From a virus, in IMG/VR virus record IMGVR_UViG_3300035182_000347, positions 1 to 64,000 of that record: 64,000 nucleotides of DNA; one strand, given 5' to 3'. The position numbers were made by a program, and so were the translations under genes. Under the pieces are notes generated by a model. That model was not told the DNA's origin and searched no databases. It was given only the letters and a program-made list of their open reading frames with translations. The stretch's first letter is position 1, and each line of letters opens with the position of its first letter. Below are positions 47,265 to 54,687 of the stretch, piece by piece.

Positions 47265-48773
47265 ATGAACCCGCAAGAACTCATGCAACAATTTGCCAGC
47301 ATGCAAGCTGGTGGTGCCCCGGTACTCGGCGGCTCGGTCGGCGGCGCATTGGGCGATGCCCAAGAGCTGCAAAAAGCCTTGACTGCCAGCAATTACCAAA
47401 CCGACGTAGCCAGCCTTACAGGCGGCGGCGCAATGGGCGTGCAATCGCTCGATACTGCCATGAAGACCGTCGTGCAGGAAGAAGAGCACTTCGTCCTGTT
47501 CAAGAAGCTCCAGCAGTCTAACGCCACCAACATCGTTGATGAATACACCCGCCAGAACAGCATCGGCGGCGTATTGGGCGGCTCCACCAATAGCCAGATG
47601 GGCGTTGTGCGTTCGGCGCAAGGCGAGTACAGCCGCGAAGTGGGCATGGTGAAGTTCCTCATGACGCTGCGTCAAGTCGGCTACGTGCTGAACATCGGCA
47701 AAAACATGGTCGAGCCGATGGCTGTTGAAGAGCGCAACGGCGCACTGCAACTGCTGACCGATGCCGAGTACCTGCTATTCCATGGCAATGCCGCTGCTTC
47801 GCCGACGCAATACGATGGCATCTTCACCCAGATCGAAGCCGCCATCGCCGCTGGCAAGGTCAGTTCCGATCATGTGGTCGATATGCAAGGCGTCAAGCTC
47901 AATACCATCGAGCCATTCACCAAGCTGCAGGCTGCCATTCAAGACTACGGCAACTGGGGTCGCATCACCGAGACCTTCCTGCCTACGGCAGTGCAAACCG
48001 ACCTGAACATGGGCCTTGATCCCGCCTTCCGCTGGAATGCACAGCCGAATGCCGTCTCCACCATCGGCGCACACGTCGAAGGTATCCGCCTGACCGAAGG
48101 CGTGTTAAAGACCAATATCGACACCTTCCTGCATCACGGCGAATTCCCGATGGCCAAGCCGATTGAGCTGACCTGGCCGGCAACCGCTACCGCCAACGTC
48201 GCCTTCAAGCCGGCGTCCGTTACGGTCGATGCCACCACCAGCGACGCCTCCAGCTCGTTCAATACAGCCCGCGCCGGCAACTACTACTACGCGGTCGCTG
48301 GTGTTGGCGCGAATGGCGAAGGCTTGACGGCAGTTACGTTATCAGGTCAAACATCCATCGCTTCTGGCAAGAAAGCCGTGCTGACCATCACCGCATCGGG
48401 CGCAGCCAGCGAAAGTGGCTACGCGATTTACCGTTCGCGCCAGGATGGCACCAACGCCGTGTCCGACTTCCGCCTGGTCAAGATCATCCCGAAGGCGGGC
48501 GCAACGACCACCTTCACCGATCTGAACAAGGACATTCCAGGTACGGTATCTGTGCCCTGCTTGAACATGAACCCGTCGTCCGATGCCATCGGCTGGCGTC
48601 AGTTCCAGCCGATGACCAAGATTCCCCTGCCGTTCGGTGTTGGCGGCGTCCCTGTGAATTCATGGTTCCAGTTCCTGTTCGGCTACCTCCGTGTGACCAA
48701 ACCCAAGCATCACGGGTTCATAAAGAACATTCTACCCAGCTCGGCGACGTGGTTGCCGCACACCACGGTTTAA
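47265..48773 (+). CDS. major capsid protein with Ig-like insertion (502 aa)
   Basis: Major capsid candidate: N-terminal helical segment, then EEEHFVLFKKLQQSNATNIV, TRQNSIGGVLGGSTNSQMGV and a long HK97-like body (ALQLLTDAEYLLFHGNAAAS). Residues about 332-430 (NYYYAVAGVGANGEGLTAVT, SGYAIYRSRQDG) look like an FN3/Ig-like domain placed near the C-terminal end of the capsid fold and could be displayed on the surface. It sits after protease and scaffold and before a strong terminator. AGGACAATCAAA precedes the ATG. Confidence 0.75.
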   Translation: MNPQELMQQFASMQAGGAPVLGGSVGGALGDAQELQKALTASNYQTDVASLTGGGAMGVQSLDTAMKTVVQEEEHFVLFKKLQQSNATNIVDEYTRQNSIGGVLGGSTNSQMGVVRSAQGEYSREVGMVKFLMTLRQVGYVLNIGKNMVEPMAVEERNGALQLLTDAEYLLFHGNAAASPTQYDGIFTQIEAAIAAGKVSSDHVVDMQGVKLNTIEPFTKLQAAIQDYGNWGRITETFLPTAVQTDLNMGLDPAFRWNAQPNAVSTIGAHVEGIRLTEGVLKTNIDTFLHHGEFPMAKPIELTWPATATANVAFKPASVTVDATTSDASSSFNTARAGNYYYAVAGVGANGEGLTAVTLSGQTSIASGKKAVLTITASGAASESGYAIYRSRQDGTNAVSDFRLVKIIPKAGATTTFTDLNKDIPGTVSVPCLNMNPSSDAIGWRQFQPMTKIPLPFGVGGVPVNSWFQFLFGYLRVTKPKHHGFIKNILPSSATWLPHTTV

Positions 48774-48789
48774 TCGCCGACGAAACCAG

Positions 48790-48813
48790 CAGGGGCTTAG
48801 GCCCCTGTTTTTT
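48790..48813 (+). terminator. rho-independent terminator
   Basis: CAGGGGC-TTAG-GCCCCTG followed by six T, after the major capsid gene. Confidence 0.9.
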
Positions 48814-48834
48814 CTCGTTTTAAGGAGAACTAAA

Positions 48835-49092
48835 TTGGCAAAAGTAATCTGCGCTCGCCCTAATGCCAGCAACTTGATCAACGGCGTGCCGTTTGAGGCT
48901 GAAGATGGGTTCATGGTCGCATACAACGTCAGCGATGAAGTGGCTGCGGTATTTGCTGAATGCGATGGATACCTCATCGAAAGCGATGGCAAAACTACTG
49001 CCGATGCGGATCAAACGGAAGGCGAAGACCAATCGTCAAATGGTGGTGCTGCCCGTCGCGGCCGCAATCCCAAAGAAGTACCTGCCGCCTGA
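48835..49092 (+). CDS. small head protein, TTG start (85 aa)
   Basis: Reads MAKVICARPNASNLINGVPF if started at TTG 48835, which follows TAAGGAGAACTAAA with good spacing; no ATG exists in a suitable place. The first 50 residues are a small beta domain and the rest is an acidic disordered tail ending in basic residues. The layout resembles small head-completion or decoration proteins encoded next to capsid genes. A terminator follows. Confidence 0.6.
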   Translation: MAKVICARPNASNLINGVPFEAEDGFMVAYNVSDEVAAVFAECDGYLIESDGKTTADADQTEGEDQSSNGGAARRGRNPKEVPAA

Positions 49093-49120
49093 AGCCGGCC
49101 AGCGTGCCGATCTCACACGA

Positions 49121-49147
49121 AACCCGCTCACGAGGCGGGTTTTTTTG
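49121..49147 (+). terminator. rho-independent terminator
   Basis: AACCCGC-TCACGAG-GCGGGTT followed by T run, just before promoter element 9. Confidence 0.9.
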
Positions 49148-49152
49148 TTGCC

Positions 49153-49174
49153 GTCGTGACGCCATAATCAAGCC
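49153..49174 (+). promoter_or_regulatory. late promoter-like element, leaderless type (9)
   Basis: GTCGTGACGCCATAATCAAG, 13 bases from GTCGTGACG to ATG 49175. The -10-like CATAAT is the closest to TATAAT among all copies and ends 6 bases before the ATG. Confidence 0.8.
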
Positions 49175-50056
49175 ATGAAGCCAATCATCCTACTCATCAA
49201 GGCCATCGATAAACGCGATACGCACACGGGCAGCCTGTTTGACGAGCGCGTTGAAACGCATACGCGCAAGGATGGCGTGGTGCAGCGGTACCACGTCAGC
49301 GCCGTCCCGCAGATCGTCACTGTGGCGCGAATTAACACCATTCACGACAAGCGGCAGCTGGTAGACAAGCGCGACATGCTGCGTGACTTTTTGAGCACCA
49401 AGCCGGAGTCGCCGAACGCCGATAGTTGGCGCAAGCAGATTGCAGAAATTGACGCGCAGATTAGCCCGCACGCTGACCCGAAGAAAGAGTCTGCCAAGAA
49501 GCAAACCCCGGATATGTCCGGCTGGAGCGAACACCAGCAGGCCGCCTACGGTCTGCGCAAGGAGTACGAAGACACATTCATGTACGCGAGCCCGAAGGAG
49601 CTGGGTGAGTTCAAGCGGAAAATCCGGCGCGTAGCGAAGACCATCCCAGAGAGCGATGAGAGGGCCGTTACGCAGGTCGACCTACTGGTCACGCGCGTAT
49701 GGGGTGCCGACTTCGATCCAAGGCGGGCCGACGTTGAATTCGCCAAACCAGCCAATCAATCGCTTCCAGCACCAGAAGGAAGTCACTCTGCCGCCGTCCC
49801 GCCAGCGCCGACTTATGACGCTGCGACAATGGAAAGCATGATCGCCGTAGCCGCTGACTCATTGGCGAAGCTACGCAAGGTCGATGTATTTCGGGTGCTC
49901 GAAAGCAACAGCCGCAACACGCAACTCGCAAGGTACATCGCCGCAAACCGTCAAGACTTGGCTATTGAGGTCAGAGAAGTCATGGAAGACGAATTTGGCA
50001 TCAAGGACTGGATGACCAAATCCATGCGATTCCGAATCATCCAGAGGAACCCATGA
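49175..50056 (+). CDS. hypothetical protein with shared N-terminal motif (293 aa)
   Basis: Starts MKPIILLIKAIDKRDTHTGS followed by ETHTRKDGVVQRYHVSA, the motif also seen in the giant proteins. The rest is helical and charged; no enzyme motif. The inverted dispersed repeat r6 lies in its coding sequence. It shares a 4-base overlap with the head-tail connector gene. Placed among head genes, it may be an internal head protein; this is inference. Confidence 0.6.
   Translation: MKPIILLIKAIDKRDTHTGSLFDERVETHTRKDGVVQRYHVSAVPQIVTVARINTIHDKRQLVDKRDMLRDFLSTKPESPNADSWRKQIAEIDAQISPHADPKKESAKKQTPDMSGWSEHQQAAYGLRKEYEDTFMYASPKELGEFKRKIRRVAKTIPESDERAVTQVDLLVTRVWGADFDPRRADVEFAKPANQSLPAPEGSHSAAVPPAPTYDAATMESMIAVAADSLAKLRKVDVFRVLESNSRNTQLARYIAANRQDLAIEVREVMEDEFGIKDWMTKSMRFRIIQRNP
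49793..49814 (-). repeat. dispersed 22-23 bp repeat, inverted copy r6
   Basis: GCCGTCCCGCCAGCGCCGAC plus TT, the reverse complement of copy r1 with one difference. Codes for AVPPAPT in the gene at 49175. Confidence 0.75.
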
Positions 50057-50814
50057 GCCTATTCCCCACCAAATCCACCATCGTGTCTGAATTGCGCGCA
50101 GACCGCCTTGTTTTGGCTAGCAAGTATTTCAAGGCATCCGCACTGTCAGACGACTACCTCTACAGCAAAGTGCTCACGGCGGAAGCGCAGGCAGCGCGTA
50201 GCTTGCGTGTGCCACTGGAGCCCACCACGTTCTTTGCTGGCGAACCCACTGCCGAAGAAATCACGGCGGCCGGCACCAATCCATGGCAGGAAGAATCGGC
50301 TTATGACTACGAGCCCGGTTTATGGAACCCAGATGACTGGGGCTACCTGGTGCTGCGACAAAAACCCGTCATCAGCGTATCGTTGATCGAATTCGTCTAT
50401 CCGTCGCCCGTCGCAGGAACTTTTGCCATTCCCGCCAACTGGATTCGCCTCGACAAAAAGGCTGGGCATATCCGCTTTGTGCCGGCCGGGGCATCGGTCA
50501 TGTCGGGCGCATTCGGGTCAATGATCCTCTCCTTGGTGGCTGGCGGGCGAAATGTGCCGCAGATGATTCGTGTGCGCTACGTCGCCGGCCTGAGCAATGC
50601 GGCAACCGCGTACCCTGACTTGATCAACCTAATCAAGAAAATGACCGTCCTGAGCATCATGAGCGATGCCTTTACGGAGCAGTCTGGATCAATCTCTGCC
50701 GACGGACTCAGCCAGTCGTTTTCGGCCGATCTGGATAAATTCAAGGGTAGCATTGATGGCGAGCTGGATACGCTGCGGCAGTCGATTCACGGCATCCGAA
50801 TGGCGGTGCTGTGA
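50053..50814 (+). CDS. head-tail connector protein (253 aa)
   Basis: Fits a head-completion adaptor: helical N terminus (LYSKVLTAEAQAARSLRVPL), central beta part with LRQKPVISVSLIEFVYPSP, and ATAYPDLINLIKKMTVLSIM near the C terminus, the helix that usually binds the portal. ATGA overlap with the gene before; stop overlaps the next ATG. Position after capsid genes and before neck genes agrees. Confidence 0.65.
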   Translation: MSLFPTKSTIVSELRADRLVLASKYFKASALSDDYLYSKVLTAEAQAARSLRVPLEPTTFFAGEPTAEEITAAGTNPWQEESAYDYEPGLWNPDDWGYLVLRQKPVISVSLIEFVYPSPVAGTFAIPANWIRLDKKAGHIRFVPAGASVMSGAFGSMILSLVAGGRNVPQMIRVRYVAGLSNAATAYPDLINLIKKMTVLSIMSDAFTEQSGSISADGLSQSFSADLDKFKGSIDGELDTLRQSIHGIRMAVL

Positions 50815-51443
50815 TGCAGCTTGACCCCGGCGCTTTCAATGACTTCCTGAATTGCATTGGCCAGAACATGTCATGGCGACGGGCATTTGCTTGCCCCTGC
50901 CTGAATCCGAACTCGGGATCGCCTAACCCTGTCTGCCCATCCTGCAATGGCAAGGGGCGCACCTGGGCCGTGGCGGTTACTGGTATGTCCGGCATTGCCG
51001 GCATGAAGGTACAGCGCGAGTGGGCGCAGTATGGCCTATGGGAATCCGGCGATGTGGTGCTAACCATTCCGTCGGATTCTCCTTTGTACGCGATGGGCCC
51101 ATTTGACCGGGTGGTTTTTACCGATGCCAGCGAACCGTTTTCCATCAGCATGACGCGCGGCGACAATGACGTTCTGCGCTTTCCGGTTGTCGCGATTGAC
51201 CGGGTTTTCTGGCTCAATGGATCGAGCGCTATCGTTGAAGGCGGCATTCCAACGGTGAGCACTGCCGGTGTTCTGACATGGGCCACTGGCGAGCCAGCAG
51301 CAGGAACGCAATACAGCATCACTGGTCGCCAGCGGCCGGAATACTTCATGTTTCAGGAAATGCCGTCTGACCGGGCGTTTCACTCCGGGGCCGCGCTGCC
51401 TCGTCGCGTAACCTTGCGTAAATATGACCTCTATGGCAGGTAA
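50814..51443 (+). CDS. neck protein with zinc-like motif (209 aa)
   Basis: N terminus has FACPCLNPNSGSPNPVCPSC, a four-Cys arrangement followed by NGKG, then a beta-rich domain (VVLTIPSDSPLYAMGPFDRV). I recall similar short-Cys proteins among neck genes of myoviruses, without a firm name. The ATG overlaps the stop of the connector gene. The 3' end overlaps the next gene by 20 bases. Confidence 0.55.
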   Translation: MQLDPGAFNDFLNCIGQNMSWRRAFACPCLNPNSGSPNPVCPSCNGKGRTWAVAVTGMSGIAGMKVQREWAQYGLWESGDVVLTIPSDSPLYAMGPFDRVVFTDASEPFSISMTRGDNDVLRFPVVAIDRVFWLNGSSAIVEGGIPTVSTAGVLTWATGEPAAGTQYSITGRQRPEYFMFQEMPSDRAFHSGAALPRRVTLRKYDLYGR

Positions 51444-52215
51444 CGATATTCAGCTGGAGCTTTCCAGCCTTAAAGATTTTCCTGCGGCCATGAAGGGAGT
51501 GCTGGATGTGGCCATTGCCGGCGCGATGGTTAATATCGCTACGCAGATCAAGGCGGATTGGCAGGAGACTATTCAGCGATCTGGAGGCAAAGGCGGCCTT
51601 AATGCATGGGAGCGCGACACCTACGCCAATAGCCTGAAATGGGAGGCATCCGCCTACTCCGCCCGGATATGGTCTGACTGGAAGCTTTCTGACGAGGTGG
51701 AGGCCGGACGCCCGGAGCGCGACATGAAGATGATGTTGCGCACTAGCACCAAGGTTCGACAAACCAAGGCCGGCAAGCGCTATCTCATCATCCCATTCCG
51801 GCATAACGTACCTGGCAGCAACGCCCATGCACAGTCAATGCCAAAAGAGGTGTATGCCGCGGCAAAGGAACTCACCAAGTCGCACGTTACCGGCATGGGG
51901 CTGCGCCGCTCGGCATCCGGTCATCTCGTTGCCCAGCGCACCTACCTGTGGGGCGGTAAGTTGCCGGAAGGTCTTGCGCCAAAACTGCAATCCAAGTCGG
52001 ACCATTACGCCGGCATGGTGCGCATGGATACCTCATCAGGTAAGCAGAAATCCTCAGCCTACCTCACCTTCCGCGTCATGTCGGAATATTCATCTGGCTG
52101 GATCATGCCGGCGAAGCCTGGGTTATTCATCGTGCAAGGCGTTGTTGACCGCATGCGCGGTGCAGCCAGCCAATCACTGAATGATGCAATTCTGAATATC
52201 GCGCATAGCGCCTGA
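51424..52215 (+). CDS. head-tail joining or tail completion protein (263 aa)
   Basis: Helical N terminus (LKDFPAAMKGVLDVAIAGAM) and mid-region beta structure with AYLTFRVMSEYSSGWIMPAK, then a C-terminal helix, a layout seen in minor tail/neck (HK97 gp10-like) proteins. No catalytic motif. Start may be ATG 51424 or ATG 51433. Assigned mainly by position. Confidence 0.5.
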   Translation: MTSMAGNDIQLELSSLKDFPAAMKGVLDVAIAGAMVNIATQIKADWQETIQRSGGKGGLNAWERDTYANSLKWEASAYSARIWSDWKLSDEVEAGRPERDMKMMLRTSTKVRQTKAGKRYLIIPFRHNVPGSNAHAQSMPKEVYAAAKELTKSHVTGMGLRRSASGHLVAQRTYLWGGKLPEGLAPKLQSKSDHYAGMVRMDTSSGKQKSSAYLTFRVMSEYSSGWIMPAKPGLFIVQGVVDRMRGAASQSLNDAILNIAHSA

Positions 52216-52230
52216 AAGTCGCGAATTCAG

Positions 52231-52248
52231 GTCGTGACTTCAGAATAC
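52231..52248 (+). promoter_or_regulatory. late promoter-like element (10)
   Basis: GTCGTGACTTCAGAATACAG upstream of the gene at 52265. The -10-like part is weaker, and a short leader would precede the start codon. Confidence 0.55.
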
Positions 52249-52264
52249 AGTCAAACCACAAATC

Positions 52265-52723
52265 ATGCGAGGCACCGTGAAAATCGTTTTCATCTATGGC
52301 AATCAGCTGCCCTCTGTGCTGAGCAAGGCCTTCACCGGCTCGACCTGTTATCACGTCGGCTTCACCGATGGCGCGCGCTTCTGGGACATGAACCTGCTGC
52401 GCCGTCGCCGGCTGTGGCCGTGCTATCCGGCAGAGCGCGTGATTCTTGCCGAGTGCCCCGTCGATGTTCCTGCGGACTACCTAGAGCACATGCTCGACAT
52501 CGATGATGCCACGTATGGATGGCGCGATTATTTGCTGTTCGTGCTGCGCCCGCTGTATCACCTATTCGGCAAAAGCACGCGTAATGCCGGAGGCGTGATC
52601 TGCTCTGAAATGGTTGCCAATGACCTGATCGCAATGGGATGGCCAGTTCGATTTTCCGAAGTTCCAAGCCCCGCAGACCTTGAACTCTCAATCCTCGGAA
52701 AAAAGGACGCCATTCATGGTTGA
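52265..52723 (+). CDS. permuted papain-like (NlpC/YiiX-type) protein (152 aa)
   Basis: Probable cysteine peptidase/amidase of the circularly permuted NlpC/P60 group. CYHVGFTDGARFWDMN has the His step and GGVICSEMVANDLIAMGW the nucleophile Cys followed by Ser-Glu. In phages such proteins can aid cell-wall entry or lysis. Start may be ATG 52265 or GTG 52277, the latter with GAGG 4 bases upstream. It stands at the head of the lysis gene group. Confidence 0.65.
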   Translation: MRGTVKIVFIYGNQLPSVLSKAFTGSTCYHVGFTDGARFWDMNLLRRRRLWPCYPAERVILAECPVDVPADYLEHMLDIDDATYGWRDYLLFVLRPLYHLFGKSTRNAGGVICSEMVANDLIAMGWPVRFSEVPSPADLELSILGKKDAIHG

Positions 52724-53006
52724 AAAATGTAACGCACAACAAGGCGATTGCCCGCAGGCATCGCAGCAGGCATCGCAGCAGGCATCTCAGGCGGCAGATG
52801 CCGCCGTTAAAAGGGTGTTTGCCATTTTGGGCGTCGATATTGACAAACCAGAGTCGGTCGAGGAATTCCGCGAAGACCTGCGATTCGGCAAGAAGCTGCG
52901 GCGAGTGGCCGACCAGAGCTTGCTGGCGCTGTTCGGCGTCGTCATGGCTGGCCTGGCTGCCGCTGTCTGGGCTGGAATTGTCTCCAGTATTCCGAGGGGG
53001 CACTAA
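52716..53006 (+). CDS. small membrane protein, holin candidate (96 aa)
   Basis: One transmembrane segment near the C terminus (LLALFGVVMAGLAAAVWAGI) and an N-terminal Gln/Ala/Ser repeat (QASQQASQQASQ) coded by near-perfect 12-base repeats. It overlaps the preceding gene by 8 bases. With the next two genes it forms a group of small membrane proteins before the endolysin, so it is a holin, antiholin or related candidate. Confidence 0.6.
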   Translation: MVEKCNAQQGDCPQASQQASQQASQAADAAVKRVFAILGVDIDKPESVEEFREDLRFGKKLRRVADQSLLALFGVVMAGLAAAVWAGIVSSIPRGH

Positions 53007-53085
53007 TGACTTTTCCTCAGCGCCACAATCAGCGCGTATGCGCGAGTCATCAATTGCCGTTCCGTGCCGAGTGAGAGGTTATCTT

Positions 53086-53295
53086 ATGATGATCCCGAAT
53101 TGGAAGCGCGTCTTGCGCAAGGCATGGAGCATCCGGCTGATGGTGCTCGCCGGGTTCCTGTCTGGCTGCGAGGTCATCCTGCCGATGTACCAGGAATCTA
53201 TCCCGCGTGGCACCTTCGCCATGCTGTCGATGCTGGCCATTGGCGGCGGATTTATTGCGCGGATCGTCTCACAGAAAGGCATGAGAGATGAATAA
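53086..53295 (+). CDS. DUF7940-like putative holin (69 aa)
   Basis: Sequence WKRVLRKAWSIRLMVLAGFL then MYQESIPRGTFAMLSMLAIG matches my memory of a small two-helix phage membrane family near lysis genes. GAGAGG precedes the ATG. Two membrane segments with a short loop suit a class II holin. It overlaps the next gene by 8 bases. Confidence 0.65.
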   Translation: MMIPNWKRVLRKAWSIRLMVLAGFLSGCEVILPMYQESIPRGTFAMLSMLAIGGGFIARIVSQKGMRDE

Positions 53296-53473
53296 GTATG
53301 GCTCCCGCAAGTTCATCATTGCCGTGCTGGTGCTGGTTACCGCGACATGGTTACGGATCGAGGCACTGATCGAGTCCACCGACTTCGTGAGGCTTGCCAT
53401 TGCTGTCCTGGGTCTGTATGGTCTGTCGAATGTCGGGCAGAAAGTGTGGGGCAAAGATGCAGCTGCGCAATAA
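53288..53473 (+). CDS. small membrane protein, holin candidate (61 aa)
   Basis: Two hydrophobic stretches (KFIIAVLVLVTATWL and FVRLAIAVLGLYGLSNVG). AGAGATGA precedes the ATG. It overlaps both the upstream holin-like gene and the endolysin gene, so the lysis genes are translated as a block. Confidence 0.6.
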   Translation: MNKYGSRKFIIAVLVLVTATWLRIEALIESTDFVRLAIAVLGLYGLSNVGQKVWGKDAAAQ

Positions 53474-53933
53474 GAGGCTTACCGCTGCTGCCGCTATTGC
53501 CGCGGCTGCCGCCATTCAGGCTGAGGGATTGCGTCAGGTGGCTTACTACGATCCCCCCGGAATCCTGACCGTTTGCTATGGCTCAACCACAGACGTGCAG
53601 CCCGGCAAGGTGTACTCGCTAACCGAATGCCGCGCCAGGCTCGATCATGACATGCAGGCCGCCGTCGAGATGGTGGAGCGCTGTGCGCCAGGCCTTGGCG
53701 AAAACCAACTCGCCGCCTTTGCTGATGCGGCTTACAATATTGGGCCGAAAGTCGCTTGCGACACCAAAAACTCTACAGCGGCACGCCTTCTCAGGTCAGG
53801 CCAGATCGGCGCGGCCTGCGCGCAACTACCGCGCTGGAATAAAGCGCGCGTGGCTGGGGTGACGGTCGAACTTCCGGGGCTGACGAAGCGCCGGCAGGTG
53901 GAATACGCTTTGTGCATGCGTGGGCTGACGTGA
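53457..53933 (+). CDS. GH24 endolysin with SAR-like N terminus (158 aa)
   Basis: Phage T4/P21-type lysozyme that cuts peptidoglycan. The catalytic triad is E23, D32 and T38 in AEGLRQVAYYDPPGILTVCY (E-x8-D-x5-T). The first 22 residues (KRLTAAAAIAAAAAIQA) are a weakly hydrophobic Ala-rich segment like a signal-arrest-release domain, so the enzyme may be exported by Sec and held in the membrane until a pinholin or holin acts. Several Cys (C40, and later) could control activity. Length is normal. Confidence 0.85.
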   Translation: MQLRNKRLTAAAAIAAAAAIQAEGLRQVAYYDPPGILTVCYGSTTDVQPGKVYSLTECRARLDHDMQAAVEMVERCAPGLGENQLAAFADAAYNIGPKVACDTKNSTAARLLRSGQIGAACAQLPRWNKARVAGVTVELPGLTKRRQVEYALCMRGLT

Positions 53934-54124
53934 CCAGCGCCCTAATAAAGCACTGCACCGTGGCGCACTGCGCTTGGCGTGATCGCTGCGCGAACCATGC
54001 ACCGCAGACGACGAGAACGACGGGGATGATCTGGCTAATAAAGGCGGAGGATGCCTGCGACTGGTATGAACAAAAGCCGCCAAAGGCGTGGGGCCACGGC
54101 CGCGATAACGAGGAGAACGACTGA
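53930..54124 (+). CDS. small Cys-rich hypothetical protein (64 aa)
   Basis: GTG start in the GTGA overlap with the endolysin stop. Three Cys near the N terminus (HCTVAHCAWRDRC) suggest a metal site. Its stop overlaps the ATG of the spanin gene. Conserved small genes at this position in lysis cassettes are known, but I cannot name this one. Confidence 0.55.
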   Translation: MTSALIKHCTVAHCAWRDRCANHAPQTTRTTGMIWLIKAEDACDWYEQKPPKAWGHGRDNEEND

Positions 54125-54687
54125 TGCCGGATATCCGAATCATGCTGATGATTGCAGCTGTGGCGCTTTCAGCGCTGGCCGGCTGGGCAACGCGCGGCTG
54201 GAAGGAAGATGCCGCTCGGCTGGCGGCAGAGCGTGCGGCAGTGAAACAGTTGCAGGAAGTGTCCGGCCGGTATGGCCAGGCGCTCAACAATGCAAACGAC
54301 GCGCTGGCGAAGGACCACCTGCAGTCCAGCGCAGAACGGCATGATTTCAACAGGAGATTGCGCGATGCGAGAAAAAATGGAACGAAACTCGTTGGGTTTG
54401 ACGCCAGGCTTGACGCTGGCGGACCGACTGATTTTGGCGGCCGGGTGCATTTTGACCCTGTTTTTGTCCAGCTGTGGGACGACGGCCTTGCCGTTGGCCT
54501 GCCCTCCGCCTACCGCACCGCCAGCCCTGACCGATCCGGTACCGGGTCCGATCTACTTGACCCCGAAGACCTCCTCGATAACGTCGCTGAAAACGGAGAG
54601 CAGTGTAACGAAATTAGGAACAGGCTTTTGGTCGCAAAGCAATGGGCTGTCGAAATAGGGGCGGCGAAGCAAGGTAAATCCCAATGA
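54124..54687 (+). CDS. i-spanin, Rz-like (187 aa)
   Basis: Inner-membrane spanin subunit: one N-terminal membrane segment (MLMIAAVALSALAGWATRG), then a periplasmic coiled coil (DAARLAAERAAVKQLQEVSG to RRLRDARKNG). The second half is unusually long and polar, probably because it is read across the embedded Rz1 gene. It fuses outer and inner membranes at lysis together with Rz1. ATG overlaps the preceding stop. Confidence 0.75.
   Translation: MPDIRIMLMIAAVALSALAGWATRGWKEDAARLAAERAAVKQLQEVSGRYGQALNNANDALAKDHLQSSAERHDFNRRLRDARKNGTKLVGFDARLDAGGPTDFGGRVHFDPVFVQLWDDGLAVGLPSAYRTASPDRSGTGSDLLDPEDLLDNVAENGEQCNEIRNRLLVAKQWAVEIGAAKQGKSQ
54365..54658 (+). CDS. o-spanin, Rz1-like lipoprotein nested in Rz (97 aa)
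   Basis: Entirely inside the Rz gene in another frame. After a basic start it has a hydrophobic segment ending in a lipobox (ILTLFLSSC), then Pro-rich sequence (CPPPTAPPALTDPVPGP), the hallmark of Rz1 outer-membrane lipoproteins. Start may be ATG 54365 or ATG 54377. It partners with the Rz-like protein to form the spanin. Confidence 0.75.
   Translation: MREKMERNSLGLTPGLTLADRLILAAGCILTLFLSSCGTTALPLACPPPTAPPALTDPVPGPIYLTPKTSSITSLKTESSVTKLGTGFWSQSNGLSK

Noticed and set aside
52720-53085. Upstream part of a 191-codon frame leading into the DUF7940-like gene
   Set aside because: Arg/His-rich shadow of the holin-candidate frame at 52716. The true gene starts at ATG 53086 after GAGAGG.
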